Assembly (NCBI GenBank): GCA_958295885.1
Contig: OY282380.1
Coordinates: 1,674,001-1,738,000, forward strand
Reading direction: 5' to 3'
DNA: 64,000 nucleotides
DNA from: Arenicellales bacterium
GTDB taxonomy: Bacteria > Pseudomonadota > Gammaproteobacteria > Arenicellales > JAJDZL01
Shown: positions 37,466 to 47,524 of the stretch, one piece after another
Numbering within the stretch: position 1 is the first letter of the stretch
How the letters are laid out: each line of letters begins with the position of its first letter
Position numbers and translations under genes: made by a program
Notes under the pieces: generated by a model
Told to the model about the DNA's origin: nothing
Databases searched by the model: none
What the model saw: only the letters and a program-made list of their open reading frames with translations

Positions 37466-38696
37466 TGTCCTTGAAATACTGCTCTACGGTAAACCGGTAG
37501 GAACTCTGATCCGCGTGGGAGGGGACCGGACGCTTTTTTCGTTTAACGACGATTACATCGCTGAGGAGAACCGGCCCGTGCTTGGACTCAGTTTTAAGGA
37601 CCAGTTTGGCGAATTGATCGCTGATTTCCGGCCATACCGGACAAAGGTGCCGCCATTCTTTTCCAATCTATTGCCCGAAGGACATTTGCGTAACTATCTG
37701 GCGGAACGCGCTGGCGTAAATCCTGTACGGGAGTTTTTTCTGCTTAGGGTTCTGGGCAGTGATTTGCCCGGTGCCGTTACGGTGCGGTCAGCAGACGCAG
37801 AAGACTGGTCGCCGGATATGGATGAAAGCAATGAACTTGATCACCGCGCAAACACGCTTCGATTTTCTCTTGCTGGTGTCCAGCTCAAGTTTTCGGCGAT
37901 TCAGAATGCGCGTGGCGGACTGACCGTTCCTGCTCGCGGAATTGGTGGTTCCTGGATCGTCAAGCTTCCATCGCGTGAGTTTGAAGGCGCCCCGGAGAAT
38001 GAGTTCTCAATGATGACACTAGCCCGGTTGATCGGTATGGATGTGCCGGCAATTCAACTTGTCGATATCAATTCGATTGGCAGCCTGCCCAAAGGGATTG
38101 GGGCACTTAAAGGACAGGCACTTGCGATAGCACGCTTTGACCGGCTTACCGATGGCAGTGCCGTACACATTGAAGATTTCGCACAAGTCTTTGGAGTGTA
38201 TCCTGATGACAAGTATCGCAAAGGCAGTGCCCGCGCGATTGCCAAAGTCATTCGCGCAGAAGGAAATGAAGACGACATTACTGAATTTATAAGGCGTTTA
38301 ACGTTCAGCACGCTTATCGGAAATGCCGACATGCATCTAAAGAACTGGTCACTAATATATCCGGATAGGCGGCATGCATCTCTCGCCCCAGCCTATGACT
38401 TTCTCTCGACAATTGCCTACATTCCAGATAAAAAAGCCGCGATAAATTTCAGCCGCACAAAACATTTCAATAAATTCTCCGTAGATGAGCTGTCACATCT
38501 TGCCGCCAAAGCAGATTTGCCAGAAAAACTGGTTCTTGATGTCGCTCGTGAGACAGTCGCCTTGTTCTATGAGCATTGGCAGGTCGAAAAGTACAATCTG
38601 CCACTTTCACACAGTGTGACCGGTGTGATCGAAGCACATTTGAAGACGATACCGATCGCGACAGGCACGACGCTATTTGAGGGAATGGGATCGTGA
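37452..38696 (+). CDS. hipA: HipA-family serine/threonine kinase toxin
   Basis: This 414-aa HipA has the N-terminal couple domain (LLYGKPVGTLIRVGG, then PFFSNLLPEG), SLAGVQLKFSA, the P-loop-like WIVKLPS, ENEFSMMTLAR, FDR and the catalytic segment GNADMHLKNWS (about residues 288-298). The metal-binding Asp lies in PAYDFLS near 313. HipA inactivates glutamyl-tRNA synthetase or other targets and slows growth. All catalytic residues seem intact. A longer frame starts at 37308 but lies inside the hipB-like gene. The ATG at 37452 overlapping the hipB stop is the natural start. Gene order hipB-hipA and the overlap are classical for this toxin-antitoxin family. Confidence 0.9.
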   Translation: MTQVDVLEILLYGKPVGTLIRVGGDRTLFSFNDDYIAEENRPVLGLSFKDQFGELIADFRPYRTKVPPFFSNLLPEGHLRNYLAERAGVNPVREFFLLRVLGSDLPGAVTVRSADAEDWSPDMDESNELDHRANTLRFSLAGVQLKFSAIQNARGGLTVPARGIGGSWIVKLPSREFEGAPENEFSMMTLARLIGMDVPAIQLVDINSIGSLPKGIGALKGQALAIARFDRLTDGSAVHIEDFAQVFGVYPDDKYRKGSARAIAKVIRAEGNEDDITEFIRRLTFSTLIGNADMHLKNWSLIYPDRRHASLAPAYDFLSTIAYIPDKKAAINFSRTKHFNKFSVDELSHLAAKADLPEKLVLDVARETVALFYEHWQVEKYNLPLSHSVTGVIEAHLKTIPIATGTTLFEGMGS

Positions 38697-39072
38697 AATT
38701 CTGCTGTTTAGACTCGCGCAAGTTGTTCGCCTCCACCACATTGATGTTATCTTTAGTACGGGCCATTACTCTTAGCCGAACCAACTAAATTCCAAGCAGC
38801 TGCATCAACCAATACGCTTGGTAGGTCGATTTCTGTCATTTGTCCTTGAAAGGCATACGACGTTACGTGGTTCGTAGTTACAGCACTTTCAGATTTTTGG
38901 CGAAATGACTAAACTAAAAGATGATATGCCTGTTTCCGACCGTAGAGTCTGCAAGGACTGGTAATTTTCAAAATCCAAACAAGCGTAGTAAACATTCTCA
39001 ATGGCAGTATCTGTCGTTTTCTTTTCTAATGTTGATTCTTCTCGGCAGTATTGAAGAATATCTAGGACGAGA
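38697..39072. other. intergenic region between hipA and the YhaN-like gene
   Basis: Convergent intergenic DNA holding the 3' ends of hipA and of the large ATPase gene. No coding frame with recognisable content and no strong hairpin was found. It may contain weak terminators that I cannot distinguish from background. Confidence 0.4.
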
Positions 39073-42000
39073 TCATTCCTGCTGCTCATGTCCGGGATCA
39101 TTGGCAAACCAATTCCACCAACGGTTTAAACATTCGCTTGCAACGCCTTGCGGCAGCTGGTTGGCTGCAGGGGTCGCCAAAGCGCGGAGTCGAAGTTCGT
39201 TCTCGCTGAAAATAGGCTTTTCGTCGAGATAGCCGTTGTCGCGCAGAAATTTCTCCAATTTCTCGCAATTATTCTGTCTAAATCCTTTTAAGCGTGTATC
39301 TTTTTTGACTTTAAGCGCACTAATGAGCTTTTCGGCGTCGCCCGCCAAATCTTCGGCGACGGCAACAACGTCGACCAGGTAGCGCGCGGTTACGGCGCCA
39401 CTATTTTTTATGGCATCATGATCAACCGATCGGCCTCTTCCATGTTTCCACAGTTCACAGAAACTATGCAATAGGCTGAGCCGCAAACTGATCTCCGATG
39501 CAGATATAGAACGGGAACACAATCGATCCGCGAGCGGAGTATCCGAAACTATTTTCCATTGTCCCGCCCACTTGATGCCATTCACCAAAAAGTCGTACAG
39601 CAGTTCAAGATCGTCTGACAGGACATAGAAAAAATGTTGCTCTTCGCTTCCAAGTGATGGCCAAAATTCCGGCACGCCAAGAGATGCGCCGTATTCTGCA
39701 GCTGCCAAACCGTCGGGGGTTGGAACGGCCTGTTTCGTGTCAACGTGGAGAATGTCCGGTCCACTTACGCTAGCTTCGTTCCGTCGAATCAACCCCAAAT
39801 CGATCGCTGAGGCAATTTCGCACTTCTCTTTGCTGAGTGCGTGCTGGATGCGGTCAACATCAAGATGGTCGCATGTCAGATAGAATATTTGGCGTCCCTG
39901 TTTCATTGCAATACGCCCAAGACTGCCCATTATCGCTTCAAACCGCACTGGGTCACTTTGATCTAGCGCTTCGTCAAGAAACAAGGGCAGGATTTTTCCA
40001 TGTTCTACCTCCTCCGCGAATGCTAAACGCGCGGCCAACAGCAACTGAGAGCGGGTGCCGTCTGAAAGCTGAGAGAGCTGTCGCCCCCGGTTTCTGCGTA
40101 AATCAATCGCGAACAACCGATGCCCATCAGTTCCTTCGCCTTTGCCTAAGTGCAGTTCGTAACTTTGATTAGTAAAAAAAGAAAAATGGCTTCGAGCGCG
40201 CTCGAAAACCCGAGGCATCTGAGTCTGTTCATATTCTTTCTTAACGGCGTTAATCAAAAATTGGCCTGCCTTCGCAAAAAGCGCTTCTTCGCGAACATCA
40301 CTCAGTTTCGTGCGGGCCTGTTCCCGCATGGCGATCAGATCATGGACACTTTGGCTGTGCTTGGCTTCGTCCGCCTGAGCCTTAATTTCAGCAATCTCAT
40401 CTCGTAATCTGGCCTCTTCTTCCACCGACTGTGAGCATTCTTCTATCAGCTGCTCCAGCGATGACTTGTCCGATGTAAGGAGTTCGGACTCACCAACTTC
40501 ATTCAGTTCTGAGCGATCAAGTTCAATCTGACCTTCAAGAAATGCTGAATTCTGCTTCAGTTCCAGATAATCCGGCAGTAAATCAACCAGTTTTCGGAGG
40601 GCTTGAATATCGGTTTCACCAAATTCCAAATCAGTGTAGATTTTCCTTATTGAATCTCTAGTTTCATCTCGGTCGGAGAAAATCTGATTAAGTTGAGCAT
40701 TCAACTTTTCTTCATTGTCAGCTGCATCTTCCAACTGTCTATTCCGATCTGTGAGCTGGTTAAGACGTGCTTGAGCTGTCGCAGCGTCTGACGGAGGCTG
40801 CTCACCAAAATGCGTGAGAATGTCGCTTAAGTTCGTGAGAAGATTGGCATGTCGAACTTTAAGGCATTCCACCTTGCCTGCTGCCGCTTCGTACTTTTGA
40901 CGTGCTGTGCGGAGCTGATCAAGCCCTCGAGCAGCATCGACCAATTCTGCGTCTGGCAGGCTCAGGTCGATTCCCAAGCTGTCTCTCAGTTTCTGCCTTT
41001 GATTCTCGAGATCGTCTTTTTGTTGGGACATCCCCGCGAGTTCATTTATGAGCGATTGCCTTTCCACATCTCGATCGCGGGCGCGTTGAAATGCCGCTTG
41101 GAGATTCGCGGTTTCGTTCTCCAGACTGTGCAGCCGCGACTCCACCGAAGGAATATCCCATAAATCCGGTTCTGATACGCTGAGTTTTTCAAACGCAGAT
41201 TGGTAAGTCTTGCGGTCACTGGACGCGAGCTTCTGGTTTCTCAACAAAAATACCGGCAAGGAACCCCCAACACCTACGGCCGCCAGCAGACCAAATGTCG
41301 GATCAACCAGCATCGCCAATATAAATCCTGAAACAGTCAGAATAAATGCGGACAAGACCCAGTATCGTCGTTCTCGAATTTTTTCCCGCAAAGTCTCCGG
41401 CTTGGGCACGCGCAACCAGGAACGTAACAACGAAGTTGCATCGCGGTATTGATCAAGATCTCCTTGACGGTCTCCAAGCTCATCCACACGCCTGAGGAGC
41501 CGAAGTCTTTCTTCAATGGCATTGGACCTGTCATCATGTTTAGTACAGGAACGCAGAAATTCAAACAGCTGGCTGTGTGCAGTTAAATTCAGTTTCACCT
41601 CATCTAAGCTGCTGTCTCCAACTGCGGACAGCGCAGCAGCAAATTCTTGTCGACAAGCGCTGTGCTCGATTTCTGCCGCTCCAAGTTTTACTTCAACCCG
41701 GCTCAGTTCGTCCGCATTGTTCCGCCAAGTTGCAAGTTCTGCCTTGTCCAAAGGTGCGGATAGCTGGGAATTCTGTCGCAATTCTTTGGTTTGTTCCAGC
41801 TTCTCTTTTATTGAACGAGCGCGTTCGGCATAGCTGTCAGCCTTTGACTGAAGTTGCTGAACTTGCTCGACCTCCTTCCCGGTAACCTTCGACAGCGCAT
41901 TCGGCATAGCCGCCATCTTTCTCTTCAGTTCAGCGAGATTTTGTCGACGTCCAGCAAGTCCTAAAGCCCGTTTCACAAATGTGAGGCGACCAGCACTGGA

Positions 42001-42582
42001 TTTTTCCTTATCAAGCTGTGCTCGAAGGGATTCCAGCTTGTCCACGCGACGCTGAAGGTGAGATTGCTGGATTTCCGCGGTTTCGACTTCATTTTTCGCC
42101 TTGTTGAAACTATTTCTCGCGACACGACAGCGAGGCCGAGTCACGTCACGGAACAGGTCGGACGCAATCTGGTCCAGATCAAATCCACCCGACATTTGCC
42201 GATGAATGACTGAGGCAATGTTTTTCGTGATATCCGGCGAAGGATCGATCAAATTTCGCAATCGCAAGAAAAAAAACTGCCGGCTATGGTACGGAGGCAG
42301 GTTTGGCGGTACGCTGACGTCGCCAGCGCGCTGCCACCGCACCCCTGACCCTTCGCGCGTCCCCAACCAATTCTCCCCGTCCAGCTCAAATTCGCCAATC
42401 ACCGAGATTCGCTGCGACGGACCGCAGTTTTCCCAGTACAAAGCTTCGACAGCGCGGCAAATGCTCGATTTGCCGATCCCATTCGGCCCGAATATGACAC
42501 AGATTCCTGCTTCAGGCATCTGAATTTCGAACGTTTGGTTTATGCCGGGCAAACGTTTGATTTTGAGTCGTTTAATTTTCAC
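39073..42582 (-). CDS. YhaN-like Rad50/SbcC-type ATPase with central membrane hairpin
   Basis: This 1169-aa protein has an SbcC/Rad50-like start (MKIKRLKIKRLPGIN, Walker A FGPNGIGKSS at 31-40) and long coiled coils. The C-terminal ATPase half has signature LSQLSDGTRSQLLLAARLA and Walker B LPLFLDEALDQSD. Two hydrophobic segments sit between the coiled coils (residues about 407-427 and 429-447) where SbcC has its zinc hook; no CxxC is present. That arrangement matches YhaN proteins. About 250 residues follow the ATPase domain, with no domain I can name. The start overlaps the phosphoesterase gene by 4 bases (ATGA), so the two products likely form an SbcCD-type nuclease, here tethered to the membrane. 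Confidence 0.8.
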   Translation of the reverse strand: MKIKRLKIKRLPGINQTFEIQMPEAGICVIFGPNGIGKSSICRAVEALYWENCGPSQRISVIGEFELDGENWLGTREGSGVRWQRAGDVSVPPNLPPYHSRQFFFLRLRNLIDPSPDITKNIASVIHRQMSGGFDLDQIASDLFRDVTRPRCRVARNSFNKAKNEVETAEIQQSHLQRRVDKLESLRAQLDKEKSSAGRLTFVKRALGLAGRRQNLAELKRKMAAMPNALSKVTGKEVEQVQQLQSKADSYAERARSIKEKLEQTKELRQNSQLSAPLDKAELATWRNNADELSRVEVKLGAAEIEHSACRQEFAAALSAVGDSSLDEVKLNLTAHSQLFEFLRSCTKHDDRSNAIEERLRLLRRVDELGDRQGDLDQYRDATSLLRSWLRVPKPETLREKIRERRYWVLSAFILTVSGFILAMLVDPTFGLLAAVGVGGSLPVFLLRNQKLASSDRKTYQSAFEKLSVSEPDLWDIPSVESRLHSLENETANLQAAFQRARDRDVERQSLINELAGMSQQKDDLENQRQKLRDSLGIDLSLPDAELVDAARGLDQLRTARQKYEAAAGKVECLKVRHANLLTNLSDILTHFGEQPPSDAATAQARLNQLTDRNRQLEDAADNEEKLNAQLNQIFSDRDETRDSIRKIYTDLEFGETDIQALRKLVDLLPDYLELKQNSAFLEGQIELDRSELNEVGESELLTSDKSSLEQLIEECSQSVEEEARLRDEIAEIKAQADEAKHSQSVHDLIAMREQARTKLSDVREEALFAKAGQFLINAVKKEYEQTQMPRVFERARSHFSFFTNQSYELHLGKGEGTDGHRLFAIDLRRNRGRQLSQLSDGTRSQLLLAARLAFAEEVEHGKILPLFLDEALDQSDPVRFEAIMGSLGRIAMKQGRQIFYLTCDHLDVDRIQHALSKEKCEIASAIDLGLIRRNEASVSGPDILHVDTKQAVPTPDGLAAAEYGASLGVPEFWPSLGSEEQHFFYVLSDDLELLYDFLVNGIKWAGQWKIVSDTPLADRLCSRSISASEISLRLSLLHSFCELWKHGRGRSVDHDAIKNSGAVTARYLVDVVAVAEDLAGDAEKLISALKVKKDTRLKGFRQNNCEKLEKFLRDNGYLDEKPIFSENELRLRALATPAANQLPQGVASECLNRWWNWFANDPGHEQQE

Positions 42583-43922
42583 AATTGGTGACTTTTACCA
42601 TTTCGAGTCAGCATGTGATTCAATGCAAGCTTCCCGGACTGAAGGAGATAGTCTCGTAATGCATTGTCCGATAATGGGTCTGTCGCGTTGCGATGATCCT
42701 GCACCGGTGACCAAATTTCATCGTTAGCTGCGCTGTTCATCTCTGCACGCACCTCTTCAAGCATGATTCTAGTTTGCTCATCGTCATGCTGAAGCGTCAA
42801 GAGCCGCCTCGCCAAAAGAGCAGCCGGATCATCCCCCTTTGCAATTTCCGCGAGGTTGAGATGCAGTTCCATTGAGTCGATGATCTTGTTGAAAAAAACG
42901 GCAGTGCCGTCAATGACGCGCCCCATTGTTTTCCAATTGTCGGAAGCAATCCAATTCCGAACTTTGTCATATTGAGCGCTTGCTCCTTCCAGCCGAACAC
43001 GCAATCCCAGTGCGCGGGGCAAAGTGTCAGATTCGCCGAGCTGGCGAATAAATATTTCTGCTGCTGCCAGCAATTTGTCTTGCACATCTTCGACATGCTC
43101 CAGTCCGTCGATCGAAACGGATACATATTCCCACCGAAGAGGTGCGAGTGAAACTTGCTTGAGGTGAAGCTCGCCGCCATTGAATATTGTCAGGAGCCAA
43201 GGGCCGTGCGGGCCGGTTTCTGATGGGTCGAGCCCGACCAGTGAACCAAGATATCCAAATGGTCGGATTTCCGAAGGTGTGGATAGCGTTTCGAGCGAAG
43301 GTTTGTGTATATGTCCGAGAAGCCATGCATCGTAGCCAGTATCTTCAAGTTCGTCCTGTCGGATTGGTGCGTAATGCCCACCGGATGCGTTCAGGTCGGC
43401 ATGTAGCAAACCAATCCTCGGAACCGGTATCGATGGTGTCTCTAAAGGTTTTGCGAGCAATTGCGCGACAGGGCTTTGACGGACATATTTATCACCAAAT
43501 GACCAACCGATCACCTGGGCAACTGGAGACTGGTTTTTCGTGATCATCCTCGCTTCCCATTGCCCGCCGGCACCCAGAAGAACGAAACCTTTGATCAGGT
43601 TCGCCAGTCTTGGCAATGCTTCGACATCATGGTTGCCAGCAACGGCTATCACTTCGATTCCGGCGTGCAGAAGCCGTCGAATGTTTGCCTCGAGTGGCAG
43701 CATCGCTTCGAACCTAGCATTGGTGTTTTCGACGACATCACCGGCGAACATTACCGCGTCAACCTGCTGATTTATCGCAAAATCAACTGAAAGTTCAACT
43801 GCGGCTGAAGGCGTGAGTTCTTCTGGACCAACTCCTAAGGATGAGATGTCTTCAGGTACGCCGGAGCAGGAAGTGCCCAGATGAACATCCCCAATCGCGA
43901 GAATTGAAGCGCTTTTATTCAT
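42579..43922 (-). CDS. YhaO/SbcD-like metallophosphoesterase nuclease
   Basis: This 447-aa calcineurin-like phosphoesterase has the full set of metal ligands: AIGDVHLG (Asp12, His14), FAGDVVEN, AVAGNHDVE (96-99), a His in GLLHADL and LLGHIHKP. The sequence after the catalytic domain (to residue about 330) resembles the capping region of Mre11/SbcD/YhaO, and the C-terminal helices could bind the coiled coil of the partner. It overlaps the YhaN-like gene by 4 bases. The expected activity is Mn-dependent DNA end or hairpin cleavage controlled by the ATPase. It is related to, but separate from, a housekeeping SbcD. Confidence 0.85.
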   Translation of the reverse strand: MNKSASILAIGDVHLGTSCSGVPEDISSLGVGPEELTPSAAVELSVDFAINQQVDAVMFAGDVVENTNARFEAMLPLEANIRRLLHAGIEVIAVAGNHDVEALPRLANLIKGFVLLGAGGQWEARMITKNQSPVAQVIGWSFGDKYVRQSPVAQLLAKPLETPSIPVPRIGLLHADLNASGGHYAPIRQDELEDTGYDAWLLGHIHKPSLETLSTPSEIRPFGYLGSLVGLDPSETGPHGPWLLTIFNGGELHLKQVSLAPLRWEYVSVSIDGLEHVEDVQDKLLAAAEIFIRQLGESDTLPRALGLRVRLEGASAQYDKVRNWIASDNWKTMGRVIDGTAVFFNKIIDSMELHLNLAEIAKGDDPAALLARRLLTLQHDDEQTRIMLEEVRAEMNSAANDEIWSPVQDHRNATDPLSDNALRDYLLQSGKLALNHMLTRNGKSHQL

Positions 43923-44352
43923 TCAATTGGATTCCTAGGTGATCAGCAGAATAGCAGATTCCATAATACACAAAACATTCTGCGTGAATTTATTTTGTGT
44001 TTGATTTAAACCTCTGTCTGTCCGAGCACGCCTGATTTTGACGGATATATTCCCTAATGTCATGATTGAAGGGCATGCTTATGAAGCATTGAGTCTCTTT
44101 TTGTCCTGGTTCAATTCAGTGATTTCAAATGTGTCTTGGAATTGCATTCCTCGAATCAATTTATCCAACTGTCGGAATCCTCGCATGCATCGCCAGCAAT
44201 TCTGTGTACATAAGCCCAATTTGAAAATCAGGTGAAACATTCCTGCTCGTTCTTGAATAGAATGAGAATATTTCCCCAGTATTGGGTCTTGACTTGGATG
44301 GAATTCAAGGCGGGTCCAGATAAATGATAGATTCGCTTCTGAATCGTTCTAC
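43923..44352. other. 430-bp gap between methylase and YhaO-like genes
   Basis: All neighbouring genes lie on the minus strand, so this gap probably holds the promoter of the phosphoesterase-ATPase pair. AT-rich blocks occur near 43960-44010, but I could not select a promoter. No frame with recognisable protein content was seen. Confidence 0.4.
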
Positions 44353-47298
44353 TCAAATCAAGCCTTTTTCGGAGAGTAATCCTAGGGCCTTTCTATTGTC
44401 ACCATGAACTGTCGGCTCTACGCACCACAGCTCCTGAAGCGCTTTCACACACTGCCTTGCTTGGTTTGTCGGCAATCCAAGCATTTCCAAAACAAAATTG
44501 TCGATCTCAGCCCGTACCGGGTCGGCATGAGCCTGACACGCGGGTTTCAGCTGTTTTGTGCACATTGCATCGAATGTGTTCGCTGCTGCTGACAGGGTTT
44601 GGCTGTCTAACCTTGCAACATCGGGACAGGGCATGTTCGCGATGGCGTTGACTTGCGTGCGACCTCGGCCTTTCTGCGTTCGGCTGGCGCGGGTCCAGTG
44701 TGTGATCAACCCCAAACTTGAGTTCGCCCATAGTGCGAACGCCTTAAGAACTCTCGTATCGGGATGTATCAACGTGGTCCAAGCACTTCCACCAAATGCA
44801 ATTGTTTGTGTAGAAGCTGCAAGCAGGGCCTGCGATGTCCATCTTAGATTTCGTGCGTAGTGGAGTTTTCCTCGCTGTGACAGCATCTTGTTCACGCTGT
44901 CTTCTGAGCCCCAGCGAGTCAATTTGTGAGTGGGATCCACCGCTAAGCGATTTTGGGTTTTCGCGTCAGCCTTCCACAAGGACCTGATCCCATGTCGAGC
45001 TTCAGCCGGGCGAGTAATGGGGTGGAGAACGAAAGCGCCGCATTTTTGTGTCGCAGTGTAAACATGGCCAACTAAATGATGAGTGGGTCCAACGCCAAAC
45101 AAGCTGTCGATGGCAGTCAACGGCAAATTCAGGGGCATGTCTTTCCCGCCGGCAATGTCCGGCAGGACACCTTCAGTCACCAATCGCCTTGCAGCGATTG
45201 CGAGATCTGCGCTCAAGACGCCTAAATGCGACCATGGCTCACCACCTTCTGGACGAAATACGGATACTTGCCCAAGTTCTTCATTTCCTGCGACAATTGG
45301 ATGGCTGTCACCGCGCAGGATGTCGAGCGCATGCAGAATGCTCCGGCCGAATTCCCCTGCTTCCCCTAAACGCTGCGGGATTCGTTTTAGCGTTACACAG
45401 CAAATGGGCTTTGGCGGACCTCGGAATTTACGATGAGTCGCCACAAGCAGCATCTCCGCCATATGCGTGTCAGCGCTCAAGGCTTCGGAATCTTCGCCAC
45501 CCGATCTTGAAAGCACCAGAACATCTTCGAATTCTTCTACGATCATTTGCCGGGTGACTGCCCAGGAATCCGCAAAAGCTGCCGTCAATGGAAGTACAAA
45601 GCCAATTTTCCCCCTGGGCTTGACTTTTTTTTGAGCAAGACTCAGGAAGCTCGCCGCCATCCCAGCCGTTTTGAGAGCTGGTTCATTTCGAATCAGGGCA
45701 CCCCAGCGTTTCTGACAGTCTCTGCGCTGCTTCTCCGACAGGCCCGCATTATCAAAAGCGCTCTGTCCGCCCCGAGTTCGGCTATAGGGCGGATTCATCA
45801 CCACGTAATCGATGCTTCTGTCATTCACGTTAATTGGATTTTTCTCAGTATTCCTGCCGCCTGTCGAACCGCCGAGATCGGCGAACAAATCGATCAGGCT
45901 GCTGTTTTCGAGGTATTCCAAAGAACCGGTCGTCGAATGGGAATTGGCTGGCTCTCCTACGCTGACCCATCCGATGCTCGTTTTTCCGTAAGGTTTTCCA
46001 CCTCCTGCCAGCGCCATCCCACTGTTGGCAAGGTGCGCCGCTATGGGACTCACATCCGCAGCTTTGATGCCGTATTCCATCGCGTTCGTGTGCAGCTCGG
46101 CTATCGTCTGCGAGTTCCCTCCGACTGATTCATGCAGCGTCCGCACGCGGCGAAAAGCGGCGCGAAGGAGAGTGCCGGTTCCGCATGCCAGATCGGCGAT
46201 CTGAAGGGAGCGAAACAAATTCTGGTCCTGCCAGTCGTGTCCATCACTTTTTCGAATCAGCAGGGATGTCAGCAGTTCAGCAGCTGCCGGAGTCGTGTAA
46301 AAGGCAGCAGCCTGCTTTCTGTCGTCGCTGATCTTCGGGAATAACTCTCCACTGATGCTGATGTGATCTCCGAGTCGTGCAGTTTCAATTGCCTCAACGG
46401 CTTTTACGAGACAATGTAAAGAGTGTGACGTTTCCGCTCGGGCTCGTATGCTCACATTTTCAAGCACATCGATGGCAGGATCAAAAATCGAGTGCCAGTT
46501 GAGTTCGAGTATTTTCTGCCACACCTTAATCAGATTCGACGGCCTCATATCTGCGCCCAATGGCTCATTTACGGATCCGTGTGTGTAAAGATGGGAGTGC
46601 ACCAGCATGGCATCCAGCCACAGTGTCATGACGGTGCGGAATGCCGATAAAATGGTTCGCTGGTGCATTTTGGCAATTATGTTGGTGACGTCCTGCTCCG
46701 GCAGACCATGGCTCAGCGCTTCAACGGCTCGGCCGATCAGTTCTGCTACTTCGTCGGCTACCTGTTCAACGCGGCTTTTTGGGGCCGACGCGGCTTGGAT
46801 TAAGGATGCCAGACCTCGGACCGAACCCTTGGTATATCCTGATTTCGGGAATCGAATCAACTCGCCGTCGCTTTCGTGCTGCAGCAGCGCATAGTCGAAC
46901 AGAGCTCCTTTACAAAGCTGCCGTTCGGCTCCTTTCACGTCAAGCCGCCTGAATTCAGGTGGGATTGACACTGCGACTGCGGTTAAGCAGATTCCTTGGT
47001 CCAACCTCTCTATTGCATCCTTGTCATTGTCGCCTCCGTAGGCGCATTCGACGACGACTTTTGACATTTTGTGGTCGTCAATCAGGATGTCGGGGCGTTT
47101 TGCCTCACCCCAAATGGCACCGCTCCGCTCGCAAATTACGAAGTTGGGAGACTCCCGCCATCGAGCGCGGACCTGCCGAAGCGCCTCGGCCAAAGCATAG
47201 TTGAATCCCTGCTCATGCAGTTTTCCCTTTAGTGCCGTCAGCTCGGCCGGAGCGTAGTTGACCCCCAGTTCGGTCGGATTGTCGTTTGTCGCCGTCAT
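44353..47298 (-). CDS. N6-adenine DNA methyltransferase with N-terminal nuclease-like domain
   Basis: This 981-aa class I N6-adenine methyltransferase has motif I IADLACGTGTLLRAA (368-382) and motif IV VVMNPPYSRTRGGQSAF (499-515). AAFYTTPAAAELL precedes the core, as in type I HsdM and type IIG enzymes. The N-terminal part shows a PD-(D/E)xK-like pattern (KRPDILI at 68-73, VVVECAYG at 81-88), but the usual Lys after the Glu is Ala, so nuclease activity is doubtful. The region after 650 should hold target recognition. No hsdS or hsdR is present. Placement before a YhaO/YhaN pair on the same strand suggests a modification component of a non-classical system. Confidence 0.85.
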   Translation of the reverse strand: MTATNDNPTELGVNYAPAELTALKGKLHEQGFNYALAEALRQVRARWRESPNFVICERSGAIWGEAKRPDILIDDHKMSKVVVECAYGGDNDKDAIERLDQGICLTAVAVSIPPEFRRLDVKGAERQLCKGALFDYALLQHESDGELIRFPKSGYTKGSVRGLASLIQAASAPKSRVEQVADEVAELIGRAVEALSHGLPEQDVTNIIAKMHQRTILSAFRTVMTLWLDAMLVHSHLYTHGSVNEPLGADMRPSNLIKVWQKILELNWHSIFDPAIDVLENVSIRARAETSHSLHCLVKAVEAIETARLGDHISISGELFPKISDDRKQAAAFYTTPAAAELLTSLLIRKSDGHDWQDQNLFRSLQIADLACGTGTLLRAAFRRVRTLHESVGGNSQTIAELHTNAMEYGIKAADVSPIAAHLANSGMALAGGGKPYGKTSIGWVSVGEPANSHSTTGSLEYLENSSLIDLFADLGGSTGGRNTEKNPINVNDRSIDYVVMNPPYSRTRGGQSAFDNAGLSEKQRRDCQKRWGALIRNEPALKTAGMAASFLSLAQKKVKPRGKIGFVLPLTAAFADSWAVTRQMIVEEFEDVLVLSRSGGEDSEALSADTHMAEMLLVATHRKFRGPPKPICCVTLKRIPQRLGEAGEFGRSILHALDILRGDSHPIVAGNEELGQVSVFRPEGGEPWSHLGVLSADLAIAARRLVTEGVLPDIAGGKDMPLNLPLTAIDSLFGVGPTHHLVGHVYTATQKCGAFVLHPITRPAEARHGIRSLWKADAKTQNRLAVDPTHKLTRWGSEDSVNKMLSQRGKLHYARNLRWTSQALLAASTQTIAFGGSAWTTLIHPDTRVLKAFALWANSSLGLITHWTRASRTQKGRGRTQVNAIANMPCPDVARLDSQTLSAAANTFDAMCTKQLKPACQAHADPVRAEIDNFVLEMLGLPTNQARQCVKALQELWCVEPTVHGDNRKALGLLSEKGLI

Positions 47299-47524
47299 TG
47301 ATCGTCCGAATTGAGAATTGCCTGTCTCATCTTACGCACACCGTGCTTTTTGCTGGAGTGTTTCATTGCAGAATTTGTTATTGGCCAAACATTTCGACTG
47401 AGTGTCCGGCAGAGCTGATGCCGAACGTATTGTTCTCTTTGATACTTATTGAACATACCTGTGTTTTCGTTTCAGCTTGTGATATGATTATAGTCAATAA
47501 TATTACAATTAAATCAATTAATTA

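Noticed and set aside
45048..46128. Plus-strand frames of 169 and 193 codons
   Set aside because: They are antisense to the methylase gene, which is supported by motifs I and IV; no ribosome-binding site or family match.
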